A DNA stretch of 64,000 bases from Prostheceraeus crozeri (Eukaryota; Platyhelminthes; Polycladida; Euryleptidae): positions 1-64,000 of the forward strand of contig CAJQUW010000502.1 of the NCBI GenBank assembly GCA_907163375.1. Direction: 5' to 3'. Positions 18,300 through 29,750 of this stretch are shown here, piece by piece; the stretch's first letter is position 1, and each line of letters begins with the position of its first letter. Under the pieces are notes generated by a model. It saw only the letters and a program-made list of their open reading frames with translations, did not search any database and was not told the DNA's origin. The position numbers were made by a program, and so were the translations under genes.

Positions 18300-19470
18300 A
18301 AACTTGCCAATGTTGTTTCTCAGCCGTGCTTTCGCCTCCTATCAAACCACGACTAGTCCAATGAGTTCACCTCTTTCACTTATCTTATGTGAACTATATA
18401 TGCAGTATTTCGAGTTGAGATTGTCAACATTTTTTTTGGCAGATTCATACATGGTTACGATATGTGGATGATACCTATGTAGTAATGGATACTGATCATA
18501 TCAATGAGTTTCTATGTCATCTAAATTTGCTGGACGGTAACATCCGATTTACCTATGAGCATGAGATCCGTTGTGAATCACCTATGCTGGATGAGATGAT
18601 TTCACGTCACGAGGATCATCCTCTTTCCCTTGATGTTTTCCGGAAGCCAACAAAGTCAAATACAGTAGAACCTCCATATTACGGACACCGTCGGGACTGC
18701 GCCTTAGTGTCCGCATTTTAGAGGTGTCCGCAATATGGAGTTACCGGTGATGATGCGAACATTATTCGGGACTGAGCTTAACTGTCCGTAATACGGAGGT
18801 GTCCGCTGTATAGAATGTCCGCAATAGGAGGTTCCACTGTATCTATTTTCATCTAATCATCCTCATCACATCAAGCTGGTTGTCGTCAATGGTCTAGTGA
18901 GAAGGGCTAGAGAAGTTTGTTCCGGTGATCTGCTGTAGAGGGAGCTTAAATTTTTCTGCGAATTTTCGACGACAATGGATATCCAAGAAAATTTGTACAG
19001 CGATCATATCGTGCTATAAATGGTGAAAATACAGATTCCGCTTCCAATGTTGATGGAGACCGGAGCTGTCGCATGATGCTTCCGCATCTTAAAGTATTCA
19101 CTGATAAAATACGAAGGCTGCTTTTGAGTCATGGGATACAAACTTTATTTCAACCAAATATTAAGTCTGTGGAATTGTCTCACTAAAGTCAGTGAAAATG
19201 TCTCTGATGTAAATACGAGCAATATTGTCGACAAAACAAACTGTAAGGATTGTGATCAATTTTACATAGGAGAAAGTGGAAGGAAACTAAGTACACGTGT
19301 GGATGAGCATAAACGTGATGCTCGTGACATTCGTTTCACTTCAGTAGAATCTGAGCAGAGCATACTCATACCAATTGTCATCAACTCAATTTCGAGGCAT
19401 CTATCATCGCCAGAAAGACTTCCGAAGAAGAAACCAGAAAGAAGTGATACATATTTCAGCTAGCCGAGAT
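18300..19470 (+). pseudogene. Penelope-like element fragment: RT palm end plus GIY-YIG endonuclease
   Basis: The RT part shows SSPLSLILCELYMQYFE (motif B/4-like block) and, in another frame, WLRYVDDTYVVM (catalytic YVDD, motif C) followed by FRKPTKSNT. After the pogo MITE insertion the same reading continues with LFSSNHPHHIK...VNGLVRRA, typical of Penelope RT ends. A further block near 19230-19320 gives DCDQFYIGESGRKLSTRVDEHKRDA, a GIY-YIG nuclease core. Together these define a Penelope-like retroelement, degraded by frameshifts and stops and lacking its 5' half. It would nick DNA and prime reverse transcription when intact. Confidence 0.85.
18663..18839. mobile_element. 177-bp pogo/Tigger-type MITE inserted in the Penelope-like element
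   Basis: Ends are CAGTAGAACCTCCATATTACGGACA and the near inverse (TGTCCGCAATAGGAGGTTCCACTG), flanked by TA on both sides (18661-18662 and 18840-18841). CAGTAGAACCTC is the known pogo-group terminus. The interior repeats TGTCCGCA/TGTCCGTAAT in both orientations. It splits the RT frame of the Penelope-like element, so it is the younger of the two. Confidence 0.88.
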
Positions 19471-20081
19471 TTCTTCTTGGTTGAGTTGTGGATAATCATA
19501 TAGCCTACTATTGCCAGGATGCCGTGGCTGCAAGAAGTACTTTCATCAGATTTTTGAATTTTGTTTAGATGCATTTCAACAAATTGGATTTATTGATTGA
19601 AGTGTTAGCTCTGTCGGAGCGCAACGCAAAACTTGGTTAGAAAATTAAGATATTCTCATGTTTCGAACGGGCTAGAGACTGAAAATTTTCACATATCATC
19701 CTCTTCTTCGTAACATAAAACACGACACATTTCGGTTTTTAAGAGCACGAAAATCCCGGACTTAACTACAATGGATCAATTACATGAGCCTTGCTGACTT
19801 GTAAGCCTCAACGTACTGGTACCTGGTGCGTTCGATAGGGAAAAGAAATCAGAAGAAGAATAAGTATGGTATATTAAAACGATTTATTTCCCCTATAATT
19901 GTTCAAGCTCATAATGTAAGTGGATCAATAATTTGTATGTCTTTGAAATAACGAGCAGGAAATGTGCAATTCTCTTAGGAATTCGTGTTCCGCCTGCGGC
20001 GTTTAACCAAATCCATCATTCTCTCAGTTCTGAATTACCTTTTCAATACACGCTAATGAGCAAGTCTTTTTTTATTGACAC
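19471..20081. other. No recognisable gene
   Basis: Ordinary AT-rich sequence with no frame or repeat I can support. Confidence 0.5.
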
Positions 20082-20089
20082 CTAATAAT

Positions 20090-21822
20090 TAGGGAAATGC
20101 GAATCGACAAATTTTGAGTCGAGTCGAATCTCAAATCGAATCGGATCGTGATTCGCGAATCGAATCGAATAGAATCATGGAAAACTTAAATAGGCTATTT
20201 GAGCACGTTTGAACGTGGGATTTACTGCTAGCCATTAAGAAAATAGGCCCATCTAATAGGACCTAATAATTATGTAATTTACCGGGCTATTGAAAGATAG
20301 AATGACTCCTTGGCACTCATTAAGAAATGGGACTTTTTTTGTTATAACATCAATTTTCATAAAAGATGAATTTTTAATAATAATTCCCCGAACATTTTTT
20401 AATGCCAAGTGAATGTGCACATGAGACGTTGATTGCTCATGTCGCCTAACCGCCTTACTCAAGGAGCTGAGGCTACTATATCCCCTCCCTGTCCAGACCA
20501 CATTTTCTCGAGAAAAAGGAGGAAGGGAAACAGTTTCCTGCGTTTCTCACGGCTGGTCAGCCACTCGTGTGTTTGAAATTCTGATGCATTAAAATGTCTT
20601 GTGTCATTTTTATAAATGTTGGTAAATTATTATTTAGGATGCGCCGAAGGACTCGTAGGTACGGAGAAGACGTCACTGCCTGTAAGTGCAGTGTAGTTTT
20701 ATGTTGGGGATTGGGTTTATGTCCTCAAGTTTACAGAAGAGAGTCCTCTGGAAATGTAGCCTCAATCAGTTGCTCCTAAACTTAAACCTGAGCCAGAGAG
20801 AGTAACAATTTTCATGAACTAACAATCAGCAGATTCTACCATCTCTATCGCAAATTGCAGATCAGAAAACAAAATTAGAATTTTGTAGCAATCCATTAAT
20901 GCCTACAACCTCACATGTCATCGCTGTCTGTAATGAGTGTCTAAATTATTCAAGACGATATCAAAATAAATCAAATATTTTATTATTTATTTTGTACCCG
21001 TTGTCTTTTATGAATAGTATCATTTGTCATAGCTTCCATGCCTTCATTGATGACTTCTTTCATTGTGTCTGCAAATTGTGTCCCTTTTCCGTTAATCAAT
21101 AATTGTAAACGCTCATCAAATATTTTATGTAAATTTCTACGTAATTCTGTCATTCAAGAAGACTTTGAGCACTATAATGTACAACTAATTATTGTAGTCT
21201 TGAAATTGGCAGCTTGCAAATTGAAAATAAATGAAGCAGGAAATCAAGTCGCATATTTTCTTATTTGCTTGATGTCCTGTCTGAGTTTCGTTTCCTTGCG
21301 TCACGACCGACTTTAAGTAAGAGTTCCTGTTTTAGGATGTGTTCTATAATACATTGTTCTAGTAAACAACGTGTGGTGGGCCTAAGATTCCTGACGAAGG
21401 ACAGTCTGAAAAATTCGTCTTACAGCCATTGTAGGTTACAAGCTTATGAGCCTTCAAGTGGTCCATTTACAAATATACTTTAAATTAGTTAATATGAAGT
21501 ATACCGGACTCGGTCAGAAGGTTGGACCGAGTACGAGGACCTGATCTGAGCAACGTGTGGTACACAGAGTAATTATGAATGAGCTGATGATATGACTAGC
21601 TCCTGTTCAGCAACCGACTTTCAGTGAGAATCCAGCATCACAAACATATTGCAATGCCAAATTGCAGTCGCAACGAATGAGAAGAGGCTATAAATAAAAA
21701 GAAAATAGCTGACATTATTTTTGTCTAGCCGACGTTGCCAGATTCGAATTTTTTCGAATCGAATCACGAATCGGCCGCGGATTCACGAATCGAATCGAAT
21801 CTCGAAGCTTCGCAAGTGCCAG
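20090..21822. mobile_element. hAT-like non-autonomous element with GAATCGAATC-rich ends
   Basis: An 8-bp duplication CTAATAAT flanks the element (20082-20089 and 21823-21830), the signature of hAT insertion. The outer 14 bp are weakly inverted (TAGGGAAATGCGAA against CTGGCACTTGCGAA), and just inside both ends are clusters of CGAATCGAATC in inverted arrangement (20110-20175 and 21745-21810). The 1.73-kb interior has no transposase frame. It is probably mobilised in trans by an autonomous hAT. Confidence 0.75.
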
Positions 21823-21830
21823 CTAATAAT

Positions 21831-22740
21831 TTAGGGTATTCCTATATTTTTTATTCCATATTTGCACGAAATACGAGAATGACCATTTCCATCATCAAAT
21901 CCGCGGATCCGCGGTACCGTTCTGCTACCTACCATTAAGAGCATGTAAACGTAATATAATTTGACACTATCTACACACGTTTTGTGATACACATATTGCA
22001 AACTGCTCTTTAAACATTTAAAAAATGATTGCCGGCAACTTATTCATTCAGTTCAAATCCTATTTTATCTCATATAAAGTTTCCAGAATCCTATATTCTA
22101 GCCTGTATGAATTTTGGAATTGTTGCGTGTTCCTCAACCTATCTATTGTAAAATTATTCCAGATTTTGAATAATTTTACTACATGGATTAGTTTACACAA
22201 CACGTGGAGCTTAGAGCTGCAGTGAATGATAGATTTCAATGCAAGCTAGGGCTTACTACCCGAACATTTGACAGTGGATCGTGGATGATTATTTGACAAG
22301 CTAACTGCGCGCGATAAATTTTGATTGACGTTGTAGAGGTACAGCAACACTCCCACTTGGTCTTGGGACACTCACTGAAATAAAATATTGATGACAACTT
22401 TGGCGAGCTAATTGTTCCGGACTCTTATACGTCAGCTCGCAGTCATCTAAACTCAAAAGATATGATTTTGAACTGTAGTGGAGAGAGTTCTCAATTCACA
22501 TCGCAAATCATTAGTATTCCCTCACAAGTAAAGAAGTAAATCTCACTTCAGTGGATCACTTTAAATCAACTTTTCACGTTGCGGAAGCACATTTCGTGAC
22601 ATTAGCACTCAGTGATGATACTTCTTCAAATTGCTCATCTCAGAACTTTTATAGCTAGAAAACATCGATTATATTGGAACTTAGAACTCGTTGAACGCTT
22701 AAAGCTTTCTTGTGAATGCGGGATATATACTACTAAAAAA
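21831..22740. other. No recognisable gene
   Basis: Short frames only, none with a family match. It leads into the hammerhead ribozyme. Confidence 0.45.
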
Positions 22741-22750
22741 TTCACTTACG

Positions 22751-22803
22751 GGGGCTCGTACTGACGAGCCCTGGTAGGGCGAAACGCAGCGTCTACGGCT
22801 GCC
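22751..22803 (+). ncRNA. Hammerhead ribozyme (type I, short stem III)
   Basis: All core parts are present in order: CTGACGA (22761-22767, the CUGANGA box), stem II GCCC/GGGC (22768-22771 with 22777-22780) closed by loop TGGTA, GAA (22781-22783), short stem III ACG/CGT (22784-22786 with 22790-22792) with loop CAG, and cleavage-site C at 22793 (GUC context). Stem I pairs CGTA (22757-22760) with TACG (22794-22797), with partial pairing beyond. A very short stem III with type I topology is what Penelope-like elements and retrozymes are known to carry; it would self-cleave element RNA. No flanking second copy was seen. Confidence 0.85.
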
Positions 22804-22982
22804 TAGGAATTTTCGCGCTTATTTTGTTCAAGTCTGAGGAAATCTATTCCATGCACAGGCGAACTGGCTCTCTGCAATCTTTATGATTGTATTCAGTAAT
22901 TCACATTTTTTTTATCTTTTGTTGCATGAATCACGAACCTGTATGCATACCATTGAATTTGGGAATATATATATATATATAT

Positions 22983-23895
22983 ATAGAATAAATTAAATCC
23001 CACAGGTCATCAAGAAAAAAGCTTTGATTTGTTTCAGTGCCCGACCGGTTTCACTTGGTCACCTCCAAGCTTTTCAAGGGCTATACTTATAATGAATTCA
23101 AATAATCATAACATAGGCTACACATACATAGTAAGTGAAGTACATAAATGTCATGGATGAAAATAAAATTGAAAATGCCACAGACATCGTCAAGTGTAGG
23201 TGAAAATCATTGGTCACGATTAAGTGAAGGTCTTATCGTCAGCCTCCATCTCTTTTACGAATTCTATCAAACAATAATCGTACAATACTGAAAGGTGTAA
23301 CAAAATGCGGAGATTCACGTTGTCAATAACGCAACAACTAAGTGAAAACTTTCTGGATTAAACACAACATGAACTGTAACTCAAAGGACTTGATCTACGT
23401 GCTTCAATGTAGAGGTTGCCACGCCCTATATGTTGGCCAGACGGGTGACACATTGAGATCCAGGACTCGAGTTCACAGGCAACAAGTGAAGGACAGAAAC
23501 TATAGGGTGCTATTTGTAAGCAAGCACATCTCTTCATGCTCACAGAGTGATCCTCCCTTCAGCATAATCCCAATTTTAAAGCTGCCCCCTAACTGTGATC
23601 GAGCTTATAGGGAGAATAAAGAAAAATGGTGTATTAGTGTTATAAGACCTTCACTTAATCGTGACCAATGATTTTCACCTACACTTGACGATGTCTGTGG
23701 CATTTTCAATTTTATTTTCATCCATGACATTTATGTACTTCACTTACTATGTATGTGTAGCCTATGTTATGATTATTTGAATTCATTATAAGTATAGCCC
23801 TTGAAAAGCTTGGAGGTGACCAAGTGAAACCGGTCGGGCACTGAAACAAATCAAAGCTTTTTTCTTGATGACCTGTGGGATTTAATTTATTCTAT
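22983..23895 (+). mobile_element. Penelope-like copy A: GIY-YIG frame between 254-bp inverted arms
   Basis: Arms 22983-23236 and 23642-23895 are near-perfect inverted repeats. Between them lies the frame 23342-23671 (109 aa), mostly a GIY-YIG domain: LIYVLQCRGCHALYVGQTGD, RSRTRVHRQQ and VSKHISSC. No reverse transcriptase is present. The arms contain CCCGACCGGTTTCACTT, whose complement GTGAAACCGGTCGGG is a familiar Penelope terminal sequence and resembles the GAAA-to-GUC side of a hammerhead. Inverted pseudo-LTR arrangement is known in Penelope-like elements. (TA)n tracts lie at or near both ends. Confidence 0.8.
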
Positions 23896-23927
23896 ATTTT
23901 TATCCATTTCTGAATTTTCTGTTATAC

Positions 23928-23956
<29 letters not shown>

Positions 23957-23963
<7 letters not shown>

Positions 23964-24954
23964 AAAAATGATCCCCAAAGAAAACACAGTATCAAATAAA
24001 ATCCCCGACCGGTTTCACTTCATTCTCAGAAGCTTGTCAAGGGAATGATTTATTAATTAAATCTATGTACATACATAAAATTCAAACTGAAATAGCATTC
24101 AGCGCAGGCTTCAGCAACTCAATGATAATAATCAATCAACTAATCGATCGCCAAGTTGAACGTGCCAAAAACGTACTTAATGCCAGACCTAGTGACAGAA
24201 ACACGTCTGCTATCAATGATGACGCTATTCCTTTTGTATGCACCTTTAATAAGAACGATCCAAATCTATATTCGAAGGTGGTCGCTCAAGCCTATAACAG
24301 TCTTAGATTGATGGAACCCTTTAAGCAGACTAGAATGGTTCGGTCTTTCAGGCAACCTAGGTCCCTCCTGAATATCTTGAGTAATAACAATAGAAGGACT
24401 ATAACTGGGATTACTAAGTGTGAAGAACCTAGGTGCGGTTGCTGTGATATCTTAGTAACGGGAAAAACCATCCAATTTAAGGTTGGTAATTCCGAAAGAA
24501 ACTTTGAGGTAAAGCGTAATCTCAGTTGTACTTCGAAGAATGTTATTTATTTTATTAGGTGCCTAGGTTGCCAAGAATTCTATATAGGTCCGACCGGAGA
24601 TATTTTCAGGAACAGGCTCACAGTACATAGGCAGCAAATGTTTCGTCCAGAGTATAGGATCTTAGGCATGAGCAAGCACATAGCTTCTTGTGGGAGTTCA
24701 TTATCAAAGAAATTTGAGGCTGCTCCTCTCTATCAGATGTCACCGTCGAAAACCAAAGTTGATAGGGAAGCTATGGAACGCCGTATCATTGAGTTGCTGA
24801 AACCTGCGCTGAATGCTATTTCAGTTTGAATTTTATGTATGTACATAGATTTAATTAATAAATCATTCCCTTGACAAGCTTCTGAGAATGAAGTGAAACC
24901 GGTCGGGGATTTTATTTGATACTGTGTTTTCTTTGGGGATCATTTTTGGATATA
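23957..24954 (+). mobile_element. Penelope-like copy B: 254-aa GIY-YIG frame between 171-bp inverted arms
   Basis: Arms 23957-24127 and 24784-24954 are inverted copies with very few mismatches. The frame 24065-24829 begins and ends inside the arms. It encodes the Penelope region downstream of RT: PFVCTFNKNDPNLY, RSFRQPRSLLNIL, a cysteine knuckle CEEPRCGCC, then NVIYFIRCLGCQEFYIGPTGD, RLTVHRQQM, MSKHIASC and ERRIIELLKPALN. This is a complete-looking endonuclease module without RT. (TA)n tracts flank the copy on both sides. Confidence 0.82.
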
Positions 24955-24982
24955 ATTCAAACATCTTGATTTGTCTTATTTA

Positions 24983-25030
<48 letters not shown>

Positions 25031-25054
25031 TGGTGAACAATGCCCGTAAATTTG

Positions 25055-26238
25055 ATAAATCAAAACGAATTGATTTCTGATGCACTACATGTTTCAGCAT
25101 GTGCACATGCCATCTTCAGGTGAACAAAAGACTGTTTGACATTTTATCACTTAAATACAAAATCGAGACATATCGGATGATGATCACTTTTCATACAATT
25201 CAACATTTATGGCGTCACGTTGTCTGGTCTCTTGCGTCAAGTCAAACAATAAAAGCAGTGAAATACAATAAAACAATAAAACTATTTACAGATTCAGGCA
25301 TAGAGATATAGAGCTTCCCCGTTCATTCATCAGGTGGTCAATATTTGATTTCTTCAACAGGATAGATTCTAGAATTCTTGGATAGTACGTGCTAGAGACA
25401 ATTTTGAAATTTCCTTTCTGAGGAGGATGAATGTGCATACTGATTTCAGTGGGCGTTGGATAGCTCTTCAGATGCTCATTCATTCTCGTCACCAGATGCC
25501 GAACTGAACTACCGATGTAGCACTTGTCACAGTGCTCACACATGTATTTGTAGACAATGTTAGATTTGAGTTCGGACGGCACTTTGTCTTTATTGGAGAA
25601 GAACATGCTAGTTTTCATAGTTTTGAAAACAGGACGAATTTTGACATTCGGAGGAATAATTTTGTTGATCTCTTTGATATGATTCAATAAATTGTTCTCG
25701 CCTTCAGCAATGAAGGGGAAGCTCCAATTGAGTATGCGACACTCTAGTGGATCTGAATTTTGAGTGAGAGTCCGGTTCTCATGTCTCGCCTCAACATCTT
25801 TGCGAACGCGAGTAATTTCATATTCAGTGAAGCCATTTTTTTGAAAAATATTGCTGATGATAGAAACGGATTTTTGATAATTTCTGAAGTTGGAATTTAT
25901 TCTCAAAGCACGGTCAAAAAGAGATCTCATGGCGGCGAAGCGGTATCGCTTAGGTGAATACGCCGAATTAGGAGTATAGATACCGGTATTGGTTTCTTTC
26001 AGCTGCCAGGCAGTATGCAAACCATCATCATCAGCTCTGGTGACAATGGTGTCAAGACGCAAGAGACCAGACAACGTGACGCCATAAATGTTGAATTGTA
26101 TGAAAAGTGATCATCATCCGATATGTCTCGATTTTGTATTTAAGTGAATAAATGTCAAACAGTCTTTAGTTCACCTGAAGATGGCATGTACACGCTGAAA
26201 CATGTAATGCATCAAAAATCAATTCGTTTTGATTTGTC
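25055..26238 (-). mobile_element. Penelope-like copy C (leftward): 262-aa GIY-YIG frame between about 183-bp inverted arms
   Basis: Arms near 25055-25238 and 26056-26238 are inverted repeats with scattered differences. The minus-strand frame 26074-25286 begins in an arm and holds the RT tail (SGLLRLDTIVTR...TNTGIYTPNSAYSPKRY) followed by the nuclease core SNIVYKYMCEHCDKCYIGSS, LVTRMNEHLKS and ERGSSISL. The RT catalytic part is missing. Its arms differ in sequence from those of copies A and B, so it is another family. The arm sequence CACCTGAAGATGGCATG...CTGAAACATGT is a frequent terminal motif in Penelope-like elements. (TA)n tracts again flank it. Confidence 0.82.
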
Positions 26239-26240
26239 AT

Positions 26241-26333
<93 letters not shown>

Positions 26334-26352
26334 ATTATATATATATATATAT
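26239..26352. repeat. (TA)n microsatellite, about 110 bp
   Basis: Nearly pure TA dinucleotides with a few interruptions. Shorter TA tracts occur at 22964-22984, 23933-23958 and 24991-25028, so each Penelope-like copy is bracketed by them. Confidence 0.95.
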
Positions 26353-27156
26353 TGATATCAGTAGATACCGAGCTTTAACTACCTGAAGTATACAAAGTAT
26401 TATTGCTTAATCTTTCTAAATGCATAAAGACTCCGTTCACATGAGAAACTAGTGGCGCAGGGTTATCTGAATTCATTTAACGCATATTTTACACGTGACC
26501 CTAAACTTTTTTGAGTAGCATAGATATAAGAATATAACATCAATGCCCGTTTGGGTCATAATCTTGATAATCTGTTGCACGTATACTGTGTGGAAATTGA
26601 TTAATATCTAATGGCATAAGTTAACCAAATGTCTGACGATCAAAGCCTTAACCAACAGGTATAGAGACGGCTGTCATCGTCTCATCCCCGACCGGCCGGT
26701 TTTAAATAAGCCGGCCATGGACCGGCCGGTTTTGAATACGCCGGTCGCCGATCGATCGGTTTTGATGACGCCGGCCACCGGCCCCGGCAGGGTCCAACCC
26801 TATTGTATATACATTTAAGAGACAGAAGAAGAGTTCTTCAACACCCGGGCGTTGCAAGGTAAAAAGAAAATCCATTATTTTCTTCGAAAAGTACTGAATA
26901 TAAAAAAAAGAAAAATGACAAGACGACGTTTTGGCTTGTTCACGTTTTAGTCATGTCCGCACAGTATTAGGTTATAACTTGACACATGAAAAAAACTGAT
27001 TTAACAAGAAGCGGTCAGGCGGCGTCAATCGTTCATCGATAACGTATTTCAAAAATACTGAGCGAAATTTGATTCGATGACGAAGTTCGAAGAATTTTAA
27101 CCATTCCAGGAACTTAATTGTCTAACAAAATATAAGATATAAATGCAATATATATA
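26353..27156. repeat. Gap with a GC-rich 30-bp tandem repeat (three units, 26691-26780)
   Basis: Three consecutive 30-bp units begin ACCGGCCGGTTTT or a close variant and end with a GCCGG.C-rich half, so each unit is itself an imperfect palindrome. They stand out sharply from AT-rich surroundings. The rest of this stretch shows no gene. Confidence 0.6.
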
Positions 27157-28555
27157 CTCATTGACATAATTAATGAAACAAACTATCATTGGCTTGAATT
27201 GAAGTTGGTTTCATTTTTTTCTCAGGTATGATGCAATATCTCGCTTTCTATGTATTACCATTCAACACATTAGAGAATGGAGAAAGATCTATGGTGGTCA
27301 TATTTCAAATTTTGATATCGATACAAATGTCACAATTGCTTTTACAAATTGAACATAAACGTGAACTGAAATCCAGCTTTTGTAAAATAAAATGGCACAC
27401 GATCAGTTTACCAGAGGTATGGCTATTGGAATGATTCGTTGTGGTAGAAGTTGTGCGACTGTTGCCGAAGAGCTGCAACTATCGACAGTCGTTGTTTGGA
27501 GGTGGTGGTGTCGATGGAAAGCAGAAGGAGATGTTAAAAAGAAGAAGGGATCTGGTCGATCAAGATAGTCTGCAGGAAGGACAGACGCACGTCTAGTTTT
27601 AGCTGCAAAGAGGAATAGATTTGTGTCAGTCCCAAAGCTAGTCGTACACTGGGAGAGTGCCTCAAATATAGACTGTAGCGTTCGAACGGCTTTCCAAAGA
27701 TTGCGAGAAGCTGGAATTCAATCGCGACGACCAGCCGTTAATTCCATTGAGTTTTGAGCACCGCACAAGACGAGTTGCCTGGTGTGATGCCCATCGCTCA
27801 TGGAATGACCATCACTGGCAGAAAGTCTTGTGGACCGATGAATCGAGATTCACTCTGGATTTCAATGACGGTCGTGTCAGAGTGCATCGTCTTCCAGGTG
27901 AACGCTTTACCCCATGCTGTATTAAAGAACACGACAGATATGGTGGTGGAAATGTTATGCTGTGGGGTGGCATTTGGCATGGCGGACGAACGACAGCAGT
28001 CATCATCAAAGGCACGTTGACTGGAGAGAGGTATCTCAATGGAATTGTGCTTCCTGTTGTTGCCCCAGTGGTCAGGGTGGAGGATTTCGTCTTCCAAGAC
28101 GACAACGCAAGACCACATCGCTCCTCGGCTGTCATTGCCACTGTTGGGAGATTGAACATTCAAACCCTTGACTGGCCTACACGCTCACCTGACTTGTCAC
28201 CCATTGAACAAGTATGGGACGAGCTTGGGCGGCGAGTGAGAGACCGCTATTCACTTCCACCAGTGTCCCTGAAGATTCTCTCTGAAAGACTGACAGAGTA
28301 GTGGCTTCTCCTTGAAACATCCTTCATTCAGAAACTTTGTGAATCCATGCCATCTCGGATTACTGAATGTATTGGAGCTAGAGGGGGGCACACGCGCTTT
28401 TAAAGTTGAATCTGCTACATGCGTTGTTTTTTCTGTGCTAGCGACTTGGTGGAGATTGTGACTAAATTATCAAGCTATCATACATACATGCATATATACC
28501 AGTCAAAAATGAAAAAAGTTAAAGAAGTAAATGTTTCAAAAATTTTGTCAATGAG
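27157..28555 (+). mobile_element. Tc1-like transposon, transposase disabled
   Basis: TA flanks (27155-27156 and 28556-28557) and about 25-bp terminal inverted repeats (CTCATTGACA.AATT...TGAAAC) bound a 1.4-kb element of usual Tc1 size. Transposase sequence starts near 27391 (MAHDQFTRGMAIGMI, then an HTH VAEELQLSTVVVWRWW). A second frame, 27747-28301, holds the catalytic domain: TDESRFTLDF, FQDDNARPHRS and SPDLSPIEQVWDELG, a DD34E-type triad with all three acidic residues kept. In-frame stops and a frameshift separate the parts, so no full protein is made. Confidence 0.88.
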
Positions 28556-29283
28556 TACATATCATGTACATTCTATACAGATATAAATGAAAAGCCTTAA
28601 GGATCACCTTGTGTGTATCTAGCCTAACTCACATTTAGATCTTAGGGAATATGTCAATTTTAATAAAACCTGCATAAATTTAATACAATTAATAATTTCA
28701 TTAAACAATTTCACACAGATGCATAATGACATGACATCAACGGTTGACAGCGATCGCATTACTTTCTTAACATAAACAGGGCTCCATTATATAGTTCAAC
28801 ATCATTGTTTCATCATATATAAAGGAACCAGTGCCGCATAAATTGTATAAAAGGGTTTGATGGTGAGTGTCACAAAGTAAAAGAAGCTGACTAGCTCTTA
28901 TGGTGGTCCAAAAAGTAACGAAGATGGAATTGCTAAGGTAAATTCACGTAAAAATTCACAGCTCTGCGTGGGTGTAGTCGTAAATTTATACAAAAATTTG
29001 CATACCACGTGGTATTCTTCTGTGTGGTCAAATTGTTATCGTGACTACAAAGTCGGCCGAAAAATCGAATCAACTAGTCGCAATTTGCCACCGATTTAGC
29101 GATTGGCATACTACTTGTCATTAGAATTCCGTGTTTTCATCATAGTTGCCACTTGAGAAAATCATTAAAATAGCGGAGCCACTTTCGACAGTCGGTTAAG
29201 ATAAAGAAGTCGAAATTTGACCCACAGTAAGTTTGCTTATGCATACAGATATGTACATATAAATGTACGTTACATAAGAAACA
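28556..29283. other. No recognisable gene
   Basis: Ordinary AT-rich sequence. GGTGGTCCAAAAAGTAACG near 28903 resembles one mariner terminus, but no partner end was found. Confidence 0.4.
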
Positions 29284-29750
29284 TGAAAGCAAGGGGGCAC
29301 CAGTAGAAGTCAAGGGGTACCAGTAGAAGCCAAATGGACGCCGATGAAAGCTAAAGGGGAGTCGGTGAAAGCTAAGGGGCGACAGTGACAGCAAAGGGTG
29401 TAGAAGTAGAAGTCAAGGGCGCCGCTGACAACGAAAGAGGCGCCAGATACAGCGAAGGGGGCGCCAGTAGAAGCCAAATGGGCGCCGATGAAAGTTAAAC
29501 GGGAGCTGTTGAAAGTTAAGGGGCGACAGTGACAGCAAAGAAGAGGCCAGCAGAAGTCAAAGGGCGCCGCTGACAGCTAAGGGGAGCCAGTAAAACCAAA
29601 GAGGGCGTCTGTGAAAGCCAAAGGGACACCGTTGACAGCGAAGGGGGCGCAAGTAGAAAGCAATGGGTGCTGATAAAAGCTGGGAGTGCACCGTCGAAGT
29701 TAGAGGGGCGCCGGTGAAAGCTATGGGGACGCCCAGTAAAACTAATATTA
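29284..29750. repeat. Degenerate minisatellite, about 21-22 bp units (GGGGGCGCCAGTAGAAGCCAAA type)
   Basis: About twenty units of the form AAGGGGGCGCC(A/G)(G)TGAAAGC or AGTAGAAGCC follow each other. Similar unit orders recur about every 150-170 bp (for example CAAATGGACGCCGATGAAAGCTAAA at 29331 and CAAATGGGCGCCGATGAAAG near 29480), so a higher-order repeat exists. Translations of either strand are unlikely to be real genes. Confidence 0.8.

Noticed and set aside
22983-23895. Reading the inverted arms as TIRs of a DNA transposon
   Set aside because: The only coding content is a Penelope-type GIY-YIG nuclease, and inverted pseudo-LTRs are known in that group; no DDE transposase or fixed target duplication is visible.
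25031-25130. Second hammerhead ribozyme in Penelope-like arms (CTGA...GAAAC words in copies A, B and C)
   Set aside because: The words are arranged in a hammerhead-like order but the CUGANGA box or stem II is not intact in any of the arms, so I do not call functional ribozymes there.
27798-28163. Two long minus-strand frames over the Tc1-like element
   Set aside because: Shadows of the transposase catalytic domain on the other strand.
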